NCBI RefSeq assembly: GCF_000255705.1
Contig: NZ_JH636446.1
Coordinates: 209,208 to 243,427, forward strand
Direction: 5' to 3'
Origin: Zavarzinella formosa DSM 19928
GTDB taxonomy: Bacteria > Planctomycetota > Planctomycetia > Gemmatales > Gemmataceae
Length of the DNA: 34,220 nucleotides
Both the position numbers and the translations under genes were made by a program. Shown piece after piece: positions 7,518-14,835 of this stretch. Within the stretch, counting starts at the first letter, position 1. Every line of letters starts with the position of its first letter. The notes under the pieces were generated by a model. That model was not told where the DNA came from. It saw nothing but the letters and a program-made list of their open reading frames with translations, and ran no database searches.

Positions 7518-8810
7518 ATGCCCCAGGTCGTTCCCTGTCCGGCCTGCGGGTGTCAGCTCAACCTGCCGGCGGCTCTCTCCGGCAAGCCCGTCCGCTGTCC
7601 GAAATGTCAGCTCACCTTTACGGCCCCAGAGTCCGGACTGGAATGTCCGTCCTGTTCGGCCGTCGTTCCTCGATCTGCCGATAGCTGTCCAGATTGCGGT
7701 TTCCTCTTGCGCCTCACGAAGATTGAGGAATCGGAGGAACGGCCGAATGTCTGCCCAAACATCGTCTGCGGCACGCTGAACCCGCCGGGCGAACGCCTTT
7801 GTCGGCGGTGCAACACGCCGATTCCCAGCGCTGCCGGCCAGATGATTGCCAACCGTTATCGCATTGATTGTTCCCTGGCGACCGGCGGTTTCGGCATTGT
7901 CTACCGGGGCACGGACATGAAAACCGGCGACGTGGTCGCCATCAAGGAGATGATCGCACCCGAGCCTCGCGAGTTTACACTTCGCAAGACATTCTTCCGG
8001 CGCGAGGCCGAGATTCTGGGAATGCTCCAAAGCGCCCCGGCAGTTCCCCGGTTGCACCAATTCATCGATTTGCCCACGGCGGCGTATCTCGTGCTGGAGT
8101 TCATTCCTGGGGACAATCTCCTGAACCACTTGGAAAAACCGGGCGCCAGGCCGTTTCCCGTACCGCAGGTGGCGCAATGGGGCATCGCCGTGTGTGACGT
8201 GCTGGAACAAATGCACCGGATGAATCCGCCGTTGATCCACCGCGACATGAAGCCTGAAAACATCATGTTGATGCCGGACGGCCGCACGATCAGATTGATC
8301 GACTTCGGCACGGCCCGCGAACTCGGGCACACGATCCGCGAACGCGGAGTGGCCAAGACGAAAGTGTATACCGAGGGATACGCCCCCCCGGAGCAGGTAA
8401 TCGGCCGGCCCGAACCCCGGAGCGATGTGTTTGCCTTGGCAGGCACGCTCATCCATCTTGCCACGGGCCATGCGCCGGAAGGATTTTTCACGGGGAAGGA
8501 AATCCTTGACCATCTCGCTGATTACCCGGTCGCCGACCGATGGTTTTACGAATTAATGGCGATCAATCTGAGCGAGGATCGCAATGATCGTTACTTCGAG
8601 GCGGCGGCCCTGCGGCGGGATCTCCTCAAGCAAGCAGTCCTGCGGGAAGTGCAATGCCCGGCCTGCAAACGCTTCTCGCCCGCCCGTGAACCCTACTGCC
8701 AGCACTGTGCGGAGGCGCTGTCCCCGGCGGGTTCGTTCTGTGCGTCGTGCGAGCGGGCCAATCCCGTGGGTTGCCGGTTTTGCACGGGATGCGGATCGCG
8801 ATTGTCCTGA
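7518..8810 (+). CDS. Serine/threonine protein kinase flanked by zinc ribbons
   Basis: 430 residues. Residues 7-30 (CPAC...CPKC), ~43-61 and ~78-101 hold three CxxC-type zinc ribbons. The kinase domain spans ~108-370: a loop LATGGFGIVYRG, VAIKEM with the ATP-binding Lys, the HRDMKPENIM catalytic loop, DFGTAREL and YAPPEQ (APE region). The last ~50 residues return to zinc ribbons (CPACKRF...CQHC and CASC...CTGC). All catalytic residues are present, so it should be active. No membrane segment is visible, unlike many bacterial PASTA-type kinases. ATG 7518 sits seven bases after the FHA stop. It is the obvious writer for the FHA reader upstream and the PP2C eraser downstream. Confidence 0.93.
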   Translation: MPQVVPCPACGCQLNLPAALSGKPVRCPKCQLTFTAPESGLECPSCSAVVPRSADSCPDCGFLLRLTKIEESEERPNVCPNIVCGTLNPPGERLCRRCNTPIPSAAGQMIANRYRIDCSLATGGFGIVYRGTDMKTGDVVAIKEMIAPEPREFTLRKTFFRREAEILGMLQSAPAVPRLHQFIDLPTAAYLVLEFIPGDNLLNHLEKPGARPFPVPQVAQWGIAVCDVLEQMHRMNPPLIHRDMKPENIMLMPDGRTIRLIDFGTARELGHTIRERGVAKTKVYTEGYAPPEQVIGRPEPRSDVFALAGTLIHLATGHAPEGFFTGKEILDHLADYPVADRWFYELMAINLSEDRNDRYFEAAALRRDLLKQAVLREVQCPACKRFSPAREPYCQHCAEALSPAGSFCASCERANPVGCRFCTGCGSRLS

Positions 8811-8906
8811 CGGTCGGAACATGCCAGGCTTTTCGGAACTTCCCCATCGAAAAACACTTGTGATGGGTTACCATGTCTGATAAGCCCCTTCGGAATTCTC
8901 AACACC

Positions 8907-11027
8907 GTGACCGAACCCGATATTAGTTCCGACTCGACTCCGCTTCCCACAGAACCCATCTTGGCCGGGAAGTCGGACCACACGCTGACAGTCGGCGGGG
9001 ATGACTCCGAGGTTTCTGCCCTGGCCATTTGTCCCCAATGTCAGGCGGCACGTCCGCCGGAGGGGGATTATTGCGGCGAGTGCGGCTACATCTTTTCTTC
9101 CGGTAATGCCGAGACTAGTTCCGATATTCCGTCGGCCTTGATCGGCGGGCGCTATCAACTGGAGGCCCTTTTGGGTGCCCGCTCCGGAGTTTTCCGGTAT
9201 CGGGGGGTGGACACTGGCACGCCGGAACATCCCGTGCAGGTGCTTGTTCTCGCTCAGACCGTGCCTTCGCTGGAGGAGGCGATTATTCCTTCGGAACATC
9301 GCCAAGATGTCGATTCATCCACCCACGAATTTGATCTTCCGGAAGACGGACAGGAACAGGCGACGGAAGAGTTGGAGGAAATCTCCCCCGGCGCGGGACG
9401 CTGGCCGGGGACTGCCTGGGAGCAGGGGATTCTCGTTCGGGCGGCTCATCTCTCCCTGCCCCGGTTGATCGACGCATTCACCGAGAACGGAACCAATTAC
9501 CTGATCGAGGAAGCCGCGACGGGAATTCCCCTTTGGGAAGCTTGGGACGGCGAGGCGGCCACTTGGGCCGAGCGCTGCGGTTGGCTGATCCAGATTGCCG
9601 AGGCCATCGAACACCTGCACACGGCCGGGGCAATCTTGGAAGGGCTTCGCCCGGAGATGTTCGTGATCTCCCCGAGCGGCCAAGCCATCCTTCGGGATCT
9701 GGGTGAGTTGTTGCCCTTCCCGCTGCCCGGAAATGTGCCGTTGAAGGGGAGTTTTTCCACTGCTCCGGAACTGGTCCTGACGCCGGGGGAAGCCACCGAA
9801 CGAGCCGACTTGTATGTTTTCGGAGCCTTACTCCACGCCCTGTTGATGGGCCGCGAACTCACGGAACTCGACTTTAACCTCACCGGCCAGCCACGCTCTT
9901 ACATCGACCGTTGCCCGGACGTCAGCCCGTATCTCGCCCGTGTGTTGAGCAAAACCTTCGTGCGGGAAATTGAAGACCGGTTTCCCACCGGCGATGGCCA
10001 ACTGACGGACCCGACCGGATTCCGTGAACTCATCGACACACTAAGGACGTGCCAGCGCAACCTCGATTATGTCCATCACGACATGGCATCGTGGTCCAAC
10101 ACCGGCATGATCCGGTCCGGCAACGAAGACGCCGTGGCCATCTTTCATAGCAGTGAATCCCGGCTGGATGACCGCGATGACGTCGCCTTCATCGTTCTGG
10201 CCGACGGCATGGGAGGCATGGAAAGCGGCGAGGTGGCGGCGGCGATGGCCGTGCAAACCGTCCGGCAAAAATTATTGCTCCAACCCCCGTTTGCCGCGCT
10301 GCAAACGCCCGGTTCAGAAGTTGGCCGAGATCCGAATTCCGGTCCGGGCCAGTTTCTGAAGGGAAGTATCTTCGACAACCCGGAGAAGGCCGAGAAGGAA
10401 ATCACCGCCCTGAAGACGCTGCTCATCCCGCCGAAGCAGTTCTCCGCCGATTGCCTGATGGTCCGGCCGGAAGATCGGCAATCGCCGGCCCGCAGCGCGA
10501 CCATCCATCAAGACCGCGTGGCCGAAGCCATCCGATTCGCCAACAAACAAGTTTATGACGCCTCGCGTTATGGCTTCGGTGGTCGCGGCATGGGATGCAC
10601 GCTCGAAGTGATTTTGATCGACGGGCCGCAGTGCGTCATCGGTCACGTCGGCGATAGCCGGGTGTATCACATGCACCACGGTCGTCTGAAAATGATCACG
10701 CGCGATCAGACGTTGGTAAGTCGACTGGTCGAACTCGGGCACATCACCGAAGAAGAAGCCGAAACCCATCCCCGGCGGTCGGAACTTCAACAAGCCATCG
10801 GCGGCCGCGTCGAAGTGGTTCCCGAGATGGTGACACTCACCCTTTCCGAAGGGGACTGGTTGATGGCCTGTTCGGACGGCCTTTCCAATCAATTGCACAT
10901 CACGACAATGGAAGCCGTCCTCCGGGAATCCCCCTCCGCCGAGAAGGCCGCCCGGAGGCTCATCAACATGGCTATCCTGAACGGGGCCAACGACAACGTC
11001 ACCGTGGCCGTCGTCCGGGTGTCGTGA
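8907..11027 (+). CDS. Zinc-ribbon pseudokinase fused to PP2C-type protein phosphatase
   Basis: 706 residues. A zinc ribbon (Cys 42, 45, 56, 59) is followed by a kinase-like domain (~78-375) that starts YQLEALLGARSGVFRYRG. The VAIK lysine is not recognisable, the HRD loop is replaced by LEGLRPEMFV and DFG by DLGEL, so it should be catalytically dead. The C-terminal ~310 residues are a PP2C/PPM phosphatase: MIRSGNEDA, VLADGMGGMESGE, GHVGDSRVY, ITRDQTLV, CSDGL and GANDNVTVAVV, giving the metal-binding aspartates. It likely removes phosphates placed by the upstream kinase, with the pseudokinase as a docking or regulatory part. GTG 8907 is the first in-frame start; no strong ribosome-binding site is visible. 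It is the last gene of the cluster, 96 bases after the kinase. Confidence 0.92.
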   Translation: MTEPDISSDSTPLPTEPILAGKSDHTLTVGGDDSEVSALAICPQCQAARPPEGDYCGECGYIFSSGNAETSSDIPSALIGGRYQLEALLGARSGVFRYRGVDTGTPEHPVQVLVLAQTVPSLEEAIIPSEHRQDVDSSTHEFDLPEDGQEQATEELEEISPGAGRWPGTAWEQGILVRAAHLSLPRLIDAFTENGTNYLIEEAATGIPLWEAWDGEAATWAERCGWLIQIAEAIEHLHTAGAILEGLRPEMFVISPSGQAILRDLGELLPFPLPGNVPLKGSFSTAPELVLTPGEATERADLYVFGALLHALLMGRELTELDFNLTGQPRSYIDRCPDVSPYLARVLSKTFVREIEDRFPTGDGQLTDPTGFRELIDTLRTCQRNLDYVHHDMASWSNTGMIRSGNEDAVAIFHSSESRLDDRDDVAFIVLADGMGGMESGEVAAAMAVQTVRQKLLLQPPFAALQTPGSEVGRDPNSGPGQFLKGSIFDNPEKAEKEITALKTLLIPPKQFSADCLMVRPEDRQSPARSATIHQDRVAEAIRFANKQVYDASRYGFGGRGMGCTLEVILIDGPQCVIGHVGDSRVYHMHHGRLKMITRDQTLVSRLVELGHITEEEAETHPRRSELQQAIGGRVEVVPEMVTLTLSEGDWLMACSDGLSNQLHITTMEAVLRESPSAEKAARRLINMAILNGANDNVTVAVVRVS

Positions 11028-11044
11028 TCGTCAAAGCAAAGTGT

Positions 11045-11070
11045 TTGCGGGCCTAGCCAGGCTTTCGCAA
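11045..11070. terminator. Possible bidirectional stem-loop between convergent genes
   Basis: TTGCG (11045-11049) pairs with CGCAA (11066-11070), with an inner GCCT/AGGC stem and a short AGCC loop. It lies between the stop codons of the phosphatase (plus) and sugar kinase (minus) genes. There is no T run, so termination activity is uncertain. Confidence 0.35.
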
Positions 11071-11099
11071 GCCGACCGAGTATAAGACTGCAATCCAGT

Positions 11100-12098
11100 T
11101 TATGAACCACTCACCTCGCGGTAACGGTCCCGCACTTGGGCGGGGGTGGCGGTTCCGGTTGTTCCCAGTTGTTGCACGGTGATTGACGCCACCAGATTTC
11201 CGAAAGCGGCAGCCTCTCGCATTGTCAACCCGGAGACGACGGCACAGGCGATGCCGGCGCTGGTGCTGTCTCCGGCCCCGACGATGTCGATGGGGCCGTT
11301 CACCGGATACCCTGGCACATTCTCCAACTCCCCGTCGGCCGAATACAAGTCGATGCCTTGTTCTCCTCGTGTGAGAAACACGGGCCGGCCAAGACCAACG
11401 GCGAATTGGGCCGCTCCACCCGGATAAGATTCGGCCTCGCGGGCGTTGGGCTTGGCGCTGACGCATTGGAACTGGCTGATGCGTTCCCGGCTGTCGGCCA
11501 GCACAAACCGCCCGGCGTCCTGTCCGGCCCGGTCGGCGATCCGCTCCCGTACCCTGCGGGTGATGACGCCGCAATCCTCTTCGCTGACTTGATCCAGCAC
11601 GATCCACGCATCGACCTGTTCCCACCAGCTTTCAAACAGATCAATGAGTTGATCTTCCACGATGCGGGGTGTCGGCCGCCGGTTCTTGATGTCCAGTCGG
11701 TTCAATTCGTCGGCCGGTTTTCCGGGCCGGTGCAACATGGGCTTGGTGTAGGTGGGTGTTCTCGCTCCCGGACAATTCACGAGGCCGTCCAGACTGACGC
11801 CCGGCATCCGTTGCAACGCTTGCCGAAGTTCGTATCCCTCGCCATCGTCCCCGATGAGGGCCACCGGTTGGATGCTTCCGACGCCAAGAGCCACCAGATT
11901 GTTGATGATGGTTCCCAACGCTCCGGGATTGGACCGCACGCCCGTGATTTGGTAGGCATCCAGTCCGGTCTCGATGGAAGGTTCGGTCAGGGCTGCGTCA
12001 ATGTCGAGATAGCGGTCAAGAAACAGATCGCCGACGAGGCCGATCCGACGATGCGGGATGGCCGCCAACACTTGATCCACGAGAACTTGGGAGAGCAT
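11100..12098 (-). CDS. PfkB/ribokinase-family carbohydrate kinase (RfaE/HldE N-domain-like)
   Basis: 332 residues. The N-terminal strand GLVGDLFLDRYLDID and the C-terminal signature DIVGAGDSTSAGIACAV, with the GAGD anion hole and catalytic Asp, place it in the PfkB superfamily. The ending NLVASITVQQLGTTGTAT resembles the heptose-7-phosphate kinase (RfaE/HldE first domain) branch more than ribokinase. No nucleotidyltransferase domain follows, so if it is a heptose kinase it is monofunctional. It should phosphorylate a sugar using ATP in the cytoplasm; the exact sugar is not readable. It is the last of a run of minus-strand genes, 81 bases after the small secreted protein gene, and converges on the phosphatase gene. 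Confidence 0.85.
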   Translation of the reverse strand: MLSQVLVDQVLAAIPHRRIGLVGDLFLDRYLDIDAALTEPSIETGLDAYQITGVRSNPGALGTIINNLVALGVGSIQPVALIGDDGEGYELRQALQRMPGVSLDGLVNCPGARTPTYTKPMLHRPGKPADELNRLDIKNRRPTPRIVEDQLIDLFESWWEQVDAWIVLDQVSEEDCGVITRRVRERIADRAGQDAGRFVLADSRERISQFQCVSAKPNAREAESYPGGAAQFAVGLGRPVFLTRGEQGIDLYSADGELENVPGYPVNGPIDIVGAGDSTSAGIACAVVSGLTMREAAAFGNLVASITVQQLGTTGTATPAQVRDRYREVSGS

Positions 12099-12179
12099 GT
12101 TTACCCCGAGGCGAAAAAGCGATGGGTGTATTGTCCGGGGTCATGACGGAAACGGACAGTCAGGCCGGGACATCGTTGT

Positions 12180-12533
12180 TCACTCCTCTGCCTTCCCTTT
12201 CTCAAGATGCAATGATTTTTTGATTGGCCGGATGGACAAAATATCGAAGACGTGAGGGCCGTCGGTGCGGTAGCCGCCGGAGCGGCGGTCGGCGGGGTAA
12301 TGGAACAGGCGGTCCACCGTGCTTTGCGAAAGGAATAGCGGACGGCGGGTGTCGTAGCCGAAGGTGCCATCCGTGGGGCGGGAACGCTCGTCACGATTGA
12401 TGATCTGCGGGGATCGTTCCGGGGTCTGCGATGGCCGGGTGTGGGCGGGCGGGGATTCGGGATCGGCAGCCGTCACGGTTTCGGCCGTCAAGATGACGAC
12501 CAAAATAAACAAGATTCGACGCACGCCGCCCAT
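12180..12533 (-). CDS. Small secreted hypothetical protein
   Basis: 117 residues with a clear signal peptide (VRRILFILVVILTAETVTAAD) and a polar mature part of about 95 residues rich in Arg, Pro and Ser, containing GTFGYDTRRPLFLSQSTVDRLF and ending KSLHLEKGKAEE. I recognise no domain. It lies 82 bases downstream of the five-heme cytochrome gene on the same strand and upstream of the sugar kinase gene, so it may be part of that transcription unit. The signal peptide argues that the frame is real. Confidence 0.6.
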   Translation of the reverse strand: MGGVRRILFILVVILTAETVTAADPESPPAHTRPSQTPERSPQIINRDERSRPTDGTFGYDTRRPLFLSQSTVDRLFHYPADRRSGGYRTDGPHVFDILSIRPIKKSLHLEKGKAEE

Positions 12534-12615
12534 GGTGATATTCCGGCAGATTGATTGAGGTTGGCTCCTCGTTCACGTTCGACCCGGCGGCGCCATTTGC
12601 TTCAATCCATCCGAT

Positions 12616-14115
12616 TCACTTCTTCGCCGGGTCGTCCGGTGGGGCCGGTTGCGACAATCGTTCCGCAATTTCCTTTAGTTTTCGGCCGGCGGTCGGCAGG
12701 TCAGAAGTCGCCGGGCTGTTGATTTCAATAGGGTCTCGCTGGAACCGCAGGAGCGGTCGAACGGCGTCGATCTCTTTGTCCAGCCCTTTCTTTCCCATCC
12801 GGTTGAAATAGTCGAGGGCGTAAAATCGCTGGCAAGCCTCGGCCCATGTCATTGGCGGGTCGGCGGCCGCGAGCTTCTTCGCAAGGATACGATCCTCCCC
12901 CGGACCGATGCTTTCATGGATCTTTGCCTCAATCGTGTTTTCCCACTCAGCGGCGGCGGCACGGGCCAACTTCGCCAGTTCGGCCGGAGACTGGCCGGGT
13001 TTCCTCATCAGTGCTTCCACCGCGTCTGTGTGCGGGATGTTCTTTTGAAGGGCATGCAATATCGGCGGCGATTCTCGGCCCAACCCTCCGGTGATGCGGG
13101 CGGGGGGCTGAGAAAATTTCTTCCGCTCGGGGTCTAGTCCCCGGTGGCACGAGAAACAATCATTCTCCGAGAGTTCGGGCCAGGCCTGCGGGGCTTTTTC
13201 TCCCAAAGTGGCCCGGTCGGCCAGCAAGCGATAGGCAGCGGTGTTCGAGGCTTGACGACCGATCACCCAATACCACGCGGCCACAGATTGATTCCGGAAG
13301 ACACCGGACTTCTCTCCCCGGTCTTTCTCAACCCAATGGGCGGGCAGGCGTTCCATATATGTGGCGAAATCGAAGTTGAGCCGGGGATGTCCGGCGGCGA
13401 TCAGATCGTGATTCACGTCCCGTCGGGGGGTGTTTTTGTCCGGTTCTGCTTCCGATCCCACATGGCAGCGCAGGCAGGTCATGGCCCGAACGTTGATTTC
13501 ATTGAGTTGCGTCATCCCTGTGCTGACATAGGCCCTCTGGCGATTCGTCGATCCGTCCCATTTCGTGTGGGCGTCGATCCAACCGGATGAATTCCCGTGG
13601 CACGCCTCGCAACTGACACCGTCGGCGTGGATGGCCTTTGCCGCCTCTGATTTGTCGTTTGCCATCGTCGGGTTGGAGTGACAAGCCAGACATCGCGAAT
13701 CTTCCGAAGCGGGTGTTGTCGTCTGAAGTCGGCGTTGTATCCCGGCTGATCGGTCGTTTTTAAGCACATCGAACGCCAGTCGATGCGGATCGTGGCCGTT
13801 GAAAATGGTGGAGCTTTCCCGCCAGCGAGTTCGGTCCGTGTCGTCGGCGCCCCAGATCGAGAGTGGTTTGGTGCGGGGCATCACCGCCCCGTGACATCCT
13901 TGGGCGGAACAACCGGAGTTTCCCACGGCGTTGTTTAGAACAAGCGAACGAGGAAGTTCATCGCCAATTCCTGTTTTGAAGAGCGTTACTTGCCACAACG
14001 AATCATCAGGTGCCTTGGTTGACGGTGTCGAAACAACGGGACGACCGGCGACGGCATACCATCCGAGGCCCACGCCCCCGATCAGCAATCCGAGAAACAA
14101 ATACCGTGCGGGCAT
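12616..14115 (-). CDS. Five-heme cytochrome c, membrane-anchored or exported (c554-like)
   Basis: 499 residues. An N-terminal hydrophobic segment (residues ~4-26) is an uncleaved anchor or signal. Covalent heme sites are CSAQGCH (a CX4CH variant), CLACH, CEACH, CLRCH and CFSCH, plus spaced distal His candidates such as GHDPHRLAF and AAGHPRLNFDF. The arrangement recalls the cytochrome c554 family of multiheme electron carriers acting outside the cytoplasmic membrane. The last ~150 residues lack heme motifs and are helical. ATG 14115 has GAGGAGAG about eight bases upstream. It follows a small charged-protein gene by 27 bases and is near the larger electron-transfer operon, so electron exchange with that system is plausible but inferred. 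Confidence 0.85.
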   Translation of the reverse strand: MPARYLFLGLLIGGVGLGWYAVAGRPVVSTPSTKAPDDSLWQVTLFKTGIGDELPRSLVLNNAVGNSGCSAQGCHGAVMPRTKPLSIWGADDTDRTRWRESSTIFNGHDPHRLAFDVLKNDRSAGIQRRLQTTTPASEDSRCLACHSNPTMANDKSEAAKAIHADGVSCEACHGNSSGWIDAHTKWDGSTNRQRAYVSTGMTQLNEINVRAMTCLRCHVGSEAEPDKNTPRRDVNHDLIAAGHPRLNFDFATYMERLPAHWVEKDRGEKSGVFRNQSVAAWYWVIGRQASNTAAYRLLADRATLGEKAPQAWPELSENDCFSCHRGLDPERKKFSQPPARITGGLGRESPPILHALQKNIPHTDAVEALMRKPGQSPAELAKLARAAAAEWENTIEAKIHESIGPGEDRILAKKLAAADPPMTWAEACQRFYALDYFNRMGKKGLDKEIDAVRPLLRFQRDPIEINSPATSDLPTAGRKLKEIAERLSQPAPPDDPAKK

Positions 14116-14142
14116 GAACTGACTCTCCTCGCCGACGGCCGG

Positions 14143-14343
14143 TTATTTCTTGTCGTTGTCAGCGGCTTCGGTATCGTTGCCCAAGTGTGGTTTTTTCGGT
14201 AGCTTGAACGCGGGCATCACCAGCGTGTCCTGTGGCTCGCTGAGATCCGGAACAATTCTCATCATTGGCATTTCGACCGTCGACTCCGACGGTTCTTTTT
14301 CCGGAGTCGGCTCAGGCGACCGTTTGTCCGTTGGTTTCGACAT
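14143..14343 (-). CDS. Small charged, proline-rich hypothetical protein
   Basis: 66 residues starting MSKPTDKRSPEPTPEKEP and ending DTEAADNDKK; no hydrophobic or cysteine motif, probably disordered. The ATG at 14343 is chosen over longer upstream frames because GGGAG lies seven bases before it, and the protein composition changes sharply there: the upstream extension is antisense to the start of the DUF3307 gene. It is 27 bases ahead of the five-heme cytochrome gene and probably shares its transcript. Confidence 0.55.
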   Translation of the reverse strand: MSKPTDKRSPEPTPEKEPSESTVEMPMMRIVPDLSEPQDTLVMPAFKLPKKPHLGNDTEAADNDKK

Positions 14344-14390
14344 GATTGAACTCCCAAGTAAATCCCGGCGTATAAGCGTATAAAATCTCA

Positions 14391-14417
14391 TTGACGCGAA
14401 ACGCCTTGGCGTGTCAA
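14391..14417. promoter_or_regulatory. Imperfect inverted repeat in the divergent promoter gap
   Basis: TTGAC (14391-14395) and ACGCC (14401-14405) are mirrored by GGCGT and GTCAA (14408-14417) around TT, with five unmatched bases in the left arm. It lies between the divergent small-protein (minus) and DUF3307 (plus) genes, where an operator would be expected. Each strand reads TTGAC, but I could not find a well-spaced -10 box for either. Confidence 0.3.
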
Positions 14418-14454
14418 GATAATTCCGTTCCCAACCCGTCACACCGGATTTGAC

Positions 14455-14835
14455 GTGATCACCCTGTTTTTTTTGCTCATGTGCGCCCACGCGTTGTGTG
14501 ATTTCACATTTCAATCCGGGCCGATGTCTGTCGAGAAGAACCGGCACAGTCGTTCAGACCTGCAAAAAGCGGTCCCGTGGTATTACTGGCTGTCGGCACA
14601 CGCCTTTATCCACGGCGGGGCGGTTTATCTGGTCACCCGGTCCATCACGCTCGGCCTCATCGAGGCAGTATTGCATTGGATCATCGACTTTGCCAAGTGC
14701 GAGAACTGGACCAACATCCATAGCGACCAATTCTTGCATCTTCTGTGCCGGATCAGCTATTGCTGGCTGATTTGGTCCGGAACCGCCCCCGCTTGGGATG
14801 CCTCACTCTTCGGCGGGAGCCACCTTGTTCAGTAG
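14455..14835 (+). CDS. DUF3307 family membrane protein
   Basis: 126 residues. The start MITLFFLLMCAHALCDFTFQ has the DUF3307 hallmark of a membrane helix ending in a (C/A)DF-Q motif. Further hydrophobic helices include WLSAHAFIHGGAVYLV, ITLGLIEAVLHWIIDFAK and LHLLCRISYCWLIW, with His and Asp residues typical of the family. Its function is unknown. The GTG start at 14455 follows from the N-terminal motif; there is no strong ribosome-binding site. Its last 33 bases overlap the 3' end of the convergent iron-sulfur gene. Confidence 0.75.
   Translation: MITLFFLLMCAHALCDFTFQSGPMSVEKNRHSRSDLQKAVPWYYWLSAHAFIHGGAVYLVTRSITLGLIEAVLHWIIDFAKCENWTNIHSDQFLHLLCRISYCWLIWSGTAPAWDASLFGGSHLVQ

Noticed and set aside
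7350-8513. Minus-strand open frame (387 codons) over the FHA and kinase genes
   Set aside because: Antisense shadow; the plus strand carries clear FHA and kinase motifs there.
8873-8906. ATG at 8873 as the start of the phosphatase gene
   Set aside because: It is out of frame with the zinc-ribbon/PP2C reading frame.
14344-14547. Longer start for the small charged protein
   Set aside because: The extra residues are antisense to the DUF3307 start, and the ribosome-binding site supports ATG at 14343.
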